Under the pieces are notes generated by a model, which was not told where the DNA came from, searched no databases, and saw only the letters and a program-made list of their open reading frames with translations. Source: JBLHUT01 sp047629975 (lineage in GTDB: Bacteria > Pseudomonadota > Alphaproteobacteria > Rhodobacterales > Rhodobacteraceae). Taken from it: a stretch of DNA of 6,165 nucleotides. Of this stretch, positions 6,001 through 6,165 are shown in pieces. The translations under genes and the position numbers were made by a program. Position 1 is the first letter of the stretch. Each line of letters starts with the position of its first letter. The stretch is taken from contig JBLHUT010000216.1 in NCBI GenBank assembly GCA_047629975.1, positions 1 through 6,165 on the forward strand, read 5' to 3'.

Positions 6001-6165
6001 ATGCGACGATATCGTCCGAGATCAGCGCCGCGACCCCCGCCAGCACAACCGTGTTCGAGATCGATGCGGCCCAATGCGTGTGGCTTTGCTTCTTTGTCGG
6101 ATATTGCAATACAAGCGGCCGCATCCCTGCCACAAGCGCCGCCAGCCAACCGCATACCAAGTCGG
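2999..6165 (-). CDS. fatty-acyl-AMP-ligase-like adenylating enzyme with ACP-like and unknown C-terminal modules (partial, probably frameshifted)
   Basis: The 5' end lies outside the window; the frame stays open through 6165, so the TTG at 6160 is not the start. Residues are counted from 6160. Residues 1-430 are an ANL-superfamily adenylating enzyme, closest to fatty-acyl-AMP ligases: RPLVLQYPT, the phosphate loop LSSGTTGHRK (90-99), WLPLYHDMGYI (131-141), YAMAE (238-242), YPTGDLG (307-313), GRTQDLIIQAGR (324-335) and TSSGK with the presumed catalytic lysine K420. It should convert a carboxylic acid and ATP to acyl-AMP. Residues about 441-502 resemble an acyl carrier protein with LDSL (S467). 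Residues about 515-870 match nothing I know. From about residue 892 the frame as read looks non-coding (HHHIDAAKVGGAQQAW onward) and overlaps a convergent gene; another frame gives a natural end at 3403. The lost N-terminus is probably some 50-60 residues. Confidence 0.88.
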   Translation of the reverse strand, partial: DLVCGWLAALVAGMRPLVLQYPTKKQSHTHWAASISNTVVLAGVAALISDDIVASICPDSVTVIRQSDLKAAKSDSAASTFEVRDFSILQLSSGTTGHRKAMEFTESALTRHVADFNEVLELHQARDTIVSWLPLYHDMGYIACFVMPMMLGIPTIMTDPMTWVANPGMLFDAITRHRGTISYMPNFGFEIMAREALNNEHDLSSMRWWISCSEPVSSVTCRRFIEHIGAKECLMAPCYAMAENIFAMTLRRVIATREVQGIEAVSNGCPIPGVEVEVRDDAQIWVRSPTSLKAYMSGESIADESGFYPTGDLGALHEGELYIAGRTQDLIIQAGRKYMLSDIDLIVNRLLPEVKGRAVACQEYDDRLGTHTARVLIEDAAFFRRDDAKAIAGKLKSETGFDQVTVHFVPPRFLTKTSSGKFNRKISLTNWRRAQPEVSITSTDPIAELREAFKTADWDTPTGQALDSLSTTVLRILLADAGMTYDSTLSLNALSEALPEHLGKVDPSETREAEAIHIVSIADRSSTVTLTPAALNKIGARLGRRITFQHLCMPPSAVSLSDLIFHRWYQPLVDGPDYAAVTRAFDVLSKASIIMTDDMAEMYFPPMQVYGVLSHRMERDPRADLVAVRWQRYTQFHDRLPLTVVSGADLPLTNCTQSLDDLSTVLNVPIFRIATLKGFAEFTEGWEFRNFSNPAGTAGGGKAFAADDLTDALGQWCAGLGEALRPSTVSQSDAVRSDDLAHFCSHYVRQSHLDIVLDAFSSFIIAGQPASAPYVRHVLDAKNKPYQLVPSYAPKVLANAKEAEAILICGAQGRYPTHLPTVAVMKADPAWENRNIEAADLRNGSCFLNLSEFPASGEDWYYPLPQARLAQYSEIQSVRSAAKKQAETLRAQRLRRRSATKGHHHIDAAKVGGAQQAWLMTMPKCHYLQASSEPSRLSEIADPESVYSSALAKVLLRLMPWRPSSLISRRAERRYSLLFSAHLLFFSSMDTDKAEDLMSVWKRALAKTASTSRSLIGVVLPICVTNLIIIPPNQFNSNCNGVYPHPSTERIACA
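3051..3079 (+). promoter_or_regulatory. sigma-70-type promoter of the small gene, extended -10
   Basis: A perfect TATAAT at 3074-3079 is preceded by TGG, giving the extended -10 TGnTATAAT. TTGCTG at 3051-3056 stands exactly 17 bases upstream as a weak -35. Transcription would start near 3085-3087, just after an in-frame ATG at 3081, which therefore cannot be the translation start. Confidence 0.7.
3103..3107 (+). promoter_or_regulatory. ribosome binding site of the small gene
   Basis: GGAGG (within CGGGAGGACT) stands nine bases before the ATG at 3117. Together with the promoter position it decides for this start rather than the in-frame ATG at 3081. Confidence 0.75.
3117..3326 (+). CDS. small hypothetical protein, 69 residues
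   Basis: A short acidic-then-basic helical protein beginning MSDLEVEAVLARALF and ending NSTLASAEE. It has two likely helices: the first about residues 2-14, the second about 28-52 (KWAENNKEYRRSARRLIKLL). The pattern EVEAVLARAL...W...YRRSARRLIKLL resembles small helical proteins often found in alphaproteobacterial phages and mobile DNA (IExVARAL...W...YRxxARAAL), but I cannot name a family. Its own strong promoter and good ribosome binding site argue that it is a real gene. It lies convergent to the ligase gene and divergent from the methyltransferase/sulfotransferase gene, and the only competing frame across it is the ligase readthrough tail, which I judge non-coding. Function unknown. Confidence 0.72.
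   Translation: MSDLEVEAVLARALFQTDIKSSALSVSIEEKKSKWAENNKEYRRSARRLIKLLGRQGISLNSTLASAEE
3403..3487 (-). other. probable frameshifted 3' end of the ligase gene
   Basis: At about 3475-3487 (minus strand ...GCG CAA CGA CTT CGT...) skipping one base moves the reading to FVAEALLKDTTISMLQRSAA and then RSRLGL, ending at TGA 3403-3405. By hand count 19 of 26 third codon positions are G or C in this frame against 14 of 26 in the frame as read. The new stop also falls before the convergent small gene, whereas the frame as read runs right across it. A natural +1 mutation, a sequencing error or programmed frameshifting would all fit; the first two are likelier. Confidence 0.55.
3551..4618 (-). other. unrecognised C-terminal module of the ligase protein
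   Basis: Residues about 515-870. The first part (515-695) has alternating hydrophobic strands and helices and contains SLSDLIFHRWYQPLVDG, MTDDMAEMYFPP and FTEGWEFRNFSNPAG, with a glycine-rich step (GTAGGG) at about 695-700. The second part (735-870) contains HYVRQSHLDIVLDAF, ILICGAQGRYP, VMKADPAWENRN and EDWYYPLP. The DPAW...RNG spacing faintly recalls the end of periplasmic siderophore- or cobalamin-binding proteins, but there is no signal peptide and I give this little weight. No catalytic triad or nucleotide-binding motif is obvious. The sequence is clearly coding; its role, perhaps acceptance or transfer of the acyl chain, is unknown. Confidence 0.6.
4655..4840 (-). other. putative acyl carrier protein-like domain
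   Basis: Residues about 441-502, immediately behind the adenylation domain. A first helix (PIAELREAF) is followed by a loop and LDSLSTTVLRILLADAG, which fits the carrier-protein pattern DSL followed by a hydrophobic helix. A short helix (NALSEAL) closes it. S467, codon 4760-4762, would carry the 4'-phosphopantetheine arm. A FAAL-ACP order is common in lipid-initiated polyketide and alkene pathways. At about 60 residues the domain is somewhat short (carriers are usually 70-80) and lacks the Gly before DSL, so this is a good but unproven match. Confidence 0.55.
4871..6165 (-). other. FAAL-type adenylation domain
   Basis: Residues 1-430, comprising the large N-terminal subdomain (to about 345) and the small C-terminal subdomain ending just after the SGK lysine. 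The LPLYHDMG wording at the A5 position is typical of fatty-acyl-AMP ligases, long-chain acyl-CoA ligase relatives that hand the acyl group to a carrier protein rather than to CoA. I did not verify the FAAL-specific insertion that decides between ligase types, so acyl-CoA synthetase activity cannot be excluded. All core motifs appear intact apart from the missing start. Confidence 0.88.

Overview
The window is accessory DNA of a Gram-negative bacterium, most probably an alphaproteobacterium of the Rhodobacteraceae/Roseobacter type. That assignment is an inference from the moderate-to-high GC content, the style of the IS1380-family transposase and the look of the proteins. No rRNA, tRNA or taxonomic marker is present to confirm it.

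Positions 1-918 are an insertion-sequence graveyard. A broken IS1380-type transposase (plus strand, about 91-494, with an amber stop at 208-210) runs directly into three imperfect 22-23 bp tandem repeats (495-561) that look like the end of another element. A short minus-strand relic of an IS630-type transposase C-terminus follows at 721-825. The stretch 562-720 holds nothing I recognise.

Positions 919-2958 (minus) encode a 679-residue two-enzyme fusion: a short DUF4214-like N-terminal segment, a class I SAM-dependent methyltransferase, a Pro/Ala-rich linker and a PAPS-dependent sulfotransferase. Positions 2999-6165 (minus, N-terminus outside the window) encode a large fatty-acyl-AMP-ligase-like adenylating enzyme, followed by what looks like an acyl-carrier-protein domain and a further module of roughly 350 residues that I cannot assign. 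The end of this gene appears frameshifted: another frame would stop at 3403-3405, whereas the frame as read continues to 2999 antisense to another gene.

Between these two same-strand genes lies a small plus-strand gene (3117-3326, 69 residues) with a near-ideal extended -10 promoter and a good ribosome binding site. It is convergent to the ligase gene and divergent from the methyltransferase/sulfotransferase gene.

Taken together, the ligase would activate a fatty (or other carboxylic) acid as acyl-AMP and could load it onto its own carrier domain, while the neighbouring fusion could O-methylate and sulfate a product. This suggests a tailoring locus for a sulfated, methylated, acylated metabolite or surface glycan/lipid. 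The biochemical classes are well supported by motifs; the joint pathway and its product are inference.
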